Assembly (NCBI RefSeq): GCF_023509035.1
Contig: NZ_CP075583.1
Location: forward strand, 2,542,001-2,606,000
Source: Janthinobacterium lividum
GTDB taxonomy: Bacteria > Pseudomonadota > Gammaproteobacteria > Burkholderiales > Burkholderiaceae_D
DNA length: 64,000 nt
Direction of reading: 5' to 3'
Shown here: one piece after another, positions 63,398-64,000 of the stretch
Position numbering within the stretch: the stretch's first letter is position 1
Layout: each line of letters begins with the position of its first letter
Program-made: the position numbers and the translations under genes
Notes under the pieces: generated by a model
The model's input: the letters and a program-made list of their open reading frames with translations, nothing else
Told to the model about the DNA's origin: nothing
The model's database searches: none

Positions 63398-64000
63398 CTT
63401 TGCCCGGCTCTACGGGGAACTCGACGAGACTACCTCCACCAGCCGCAAGCTGGCGGCGCTGCAAGCCTATTTTCGCGGCGCCTCGCCCGAGAATGCTGCC
63501 TGGGCCGTGTATTTCCTGGCCGGCGGCAAGCCGCGCCAGGCCGTGCCCACCAAGCTGCTGCGCGAGTATGCAACCGAAAGGGCGGGCCTCGATGCCTGGC
63601 TGTTCGACGAGGCGTATCACGCCGTGGGCGACCTGGCCGAAACCATCGCCCTGATCCTGCCCGCGCCCACCAGGCGCAGCGACATCGGCCTGGCCGAGTG
63701 GGTCGAGCGGCGCATCGCGCCCTTGCGTGGCGCAGCGCCCGACACCATCCGCGCCGACTTGCTGGCTTACTGGGACGAGCTGGAAACGCGCGAACGCTTC
63801 CTGCTGATCAAATTGATCGGCGGCGGCTTTCGCGTGGGCGTGTCGAAGCTGCTGGTGACGCGTGCGCTGGCATCCATCGCCGCCGTCGACAGCAAGCTGA
63901 TCGCCCAGCGCCTGATGGGCTGGACCGATGGCAAGGTCAGTCCCACGGGCGCGGGGTTTCTCACACTGATCGCCGCGCAGTCGGAGGGCGAACATGCGCT
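63390..64000 (+). CDS. ATP-dependent DNA ligase, 5' part (3' end outside window)
   Basis: The reading frame starting at 63390 (MRDFARLYGELDETTSTSRKL) encodes 203 residues before the window ends. They match the all-helical N-terminal domain of bacterial ATP-dependent ligases (NAAWAVYFLAGGKPRQAVPTKLLREY, SDIGLAEWVERRIAPL, RFLLIKLIGGGFRVGVSKLLV). The KxDG adenylation site should follow outside. Overlap with the exonuclease stop marks the known ligase/exonuclease/helicase cluster; an Lhr-type helicase is expected downstream. Confidence 0.93.
   Translation, partial: MRDFARLYGELDETTSTSRKLAALQAYFRGASPENAAWAVYFLAGGKPRQAVPTKLLREYATERAGLDAWLFDEAYHAVGDLAETIALILPAPTRRSDIGLAEWVERRIAPLRGAAPDTIRADLLAYWDELETRERFLLIKLIGGGFRVGVSKLLVTRALASIAAVDSKLIAQRLMGWTDGKVSPTGAGFLTLIAAQSEGEHA

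Overview
The window is GC-rich chromosomal DNA of a betaproteobacterium, most likely Oxalobacteraceae (Janthinobacterium/Massilia-like). This is inferred from the eno-ftsB and dapA-bamC arrangements, a paired cphA'/cphA cyanophycin locus, two large TonB-dependent receptors and strong third-position GC bias. No tRNA, rRNA, CRISPR array, transposase or prophage was seen. Both ends are cut: enolase lacks its start and an ATP-dependent DNA ligase lacks its end.

Layout. 1-1.9 kb: eno, ftsB, small genes. 2.0-5.7 kb: a translationally coupled TonB receptor and glycerophosphodiesterase (glpQ) pair behind a four-repeat Pho box. 5.7-18.4 kb: mostly housekeeping genes (hslO, gamma-carbonic-anhydrase-like, hydrolase, PHP phosphatase, htpX, yciO-like, M50 protease, methyltransferase, dapA, bamC, an Ala-rich lipoprotein, roxA, slyD, a phosphoesterase-like protein). 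18.4-24.1 kb: mutS, then a membrane Ser/Thr kinase with TPRs overlapping an unknown partner gene. 24.3-33.2 kb: class III aminotransferase, RpiR regulator, a second TonB receptor, a GGDEF/EAL protein. 33.3-41.4 kb: cyanophycin locus, with cphA'-cphA on the minus strand and a divergent ABC transporter plus DUF1854 protein on the plus strand. 41.4-53.8 kb: amn, tetR-map-unknown operon, nitrobindin-like protein, DnaJ-zinc-finger/Sel1 membrane protein, AraC/EamA pair, O-methyltransferase, fRMsr, LysR/aldo-keto reductase pair. 53.9-60.0 kb: cheR-cheB-REC/histidine kinase-hybrid kinase run with overlapping genes. 60-64 kb: MAPEG protein, RecQ-family helicase, and the ligase-associated exonuclease/ligase pair.

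Most notable observations. (1) The two cyanophycin synthetases are degenerate in complementary ways: CphA' keeps the HxxEH N-domain motif but has lost the Mur-ligase P-loop lysine and C-terminal lobe; CphA is the reverse. This suggests they work as a pair, next to a dedicated transporter. (2) A textbook 11-nt-periodic Pho box precedes the TonB receptor/glpQ operon. (3) A tetR promoter predicts a leaderless mRNA whose 13-bp perfect-palindrome operator runs into the start codon. (4) A ~105-bp structured repeat occurs twice with compensating stem changes. (5) Six genes are each interrupted by a one-base length change at a short homopolymer, which looks like systematic sequencing error more than biology; each is annotated as one gene with its frameshift position.
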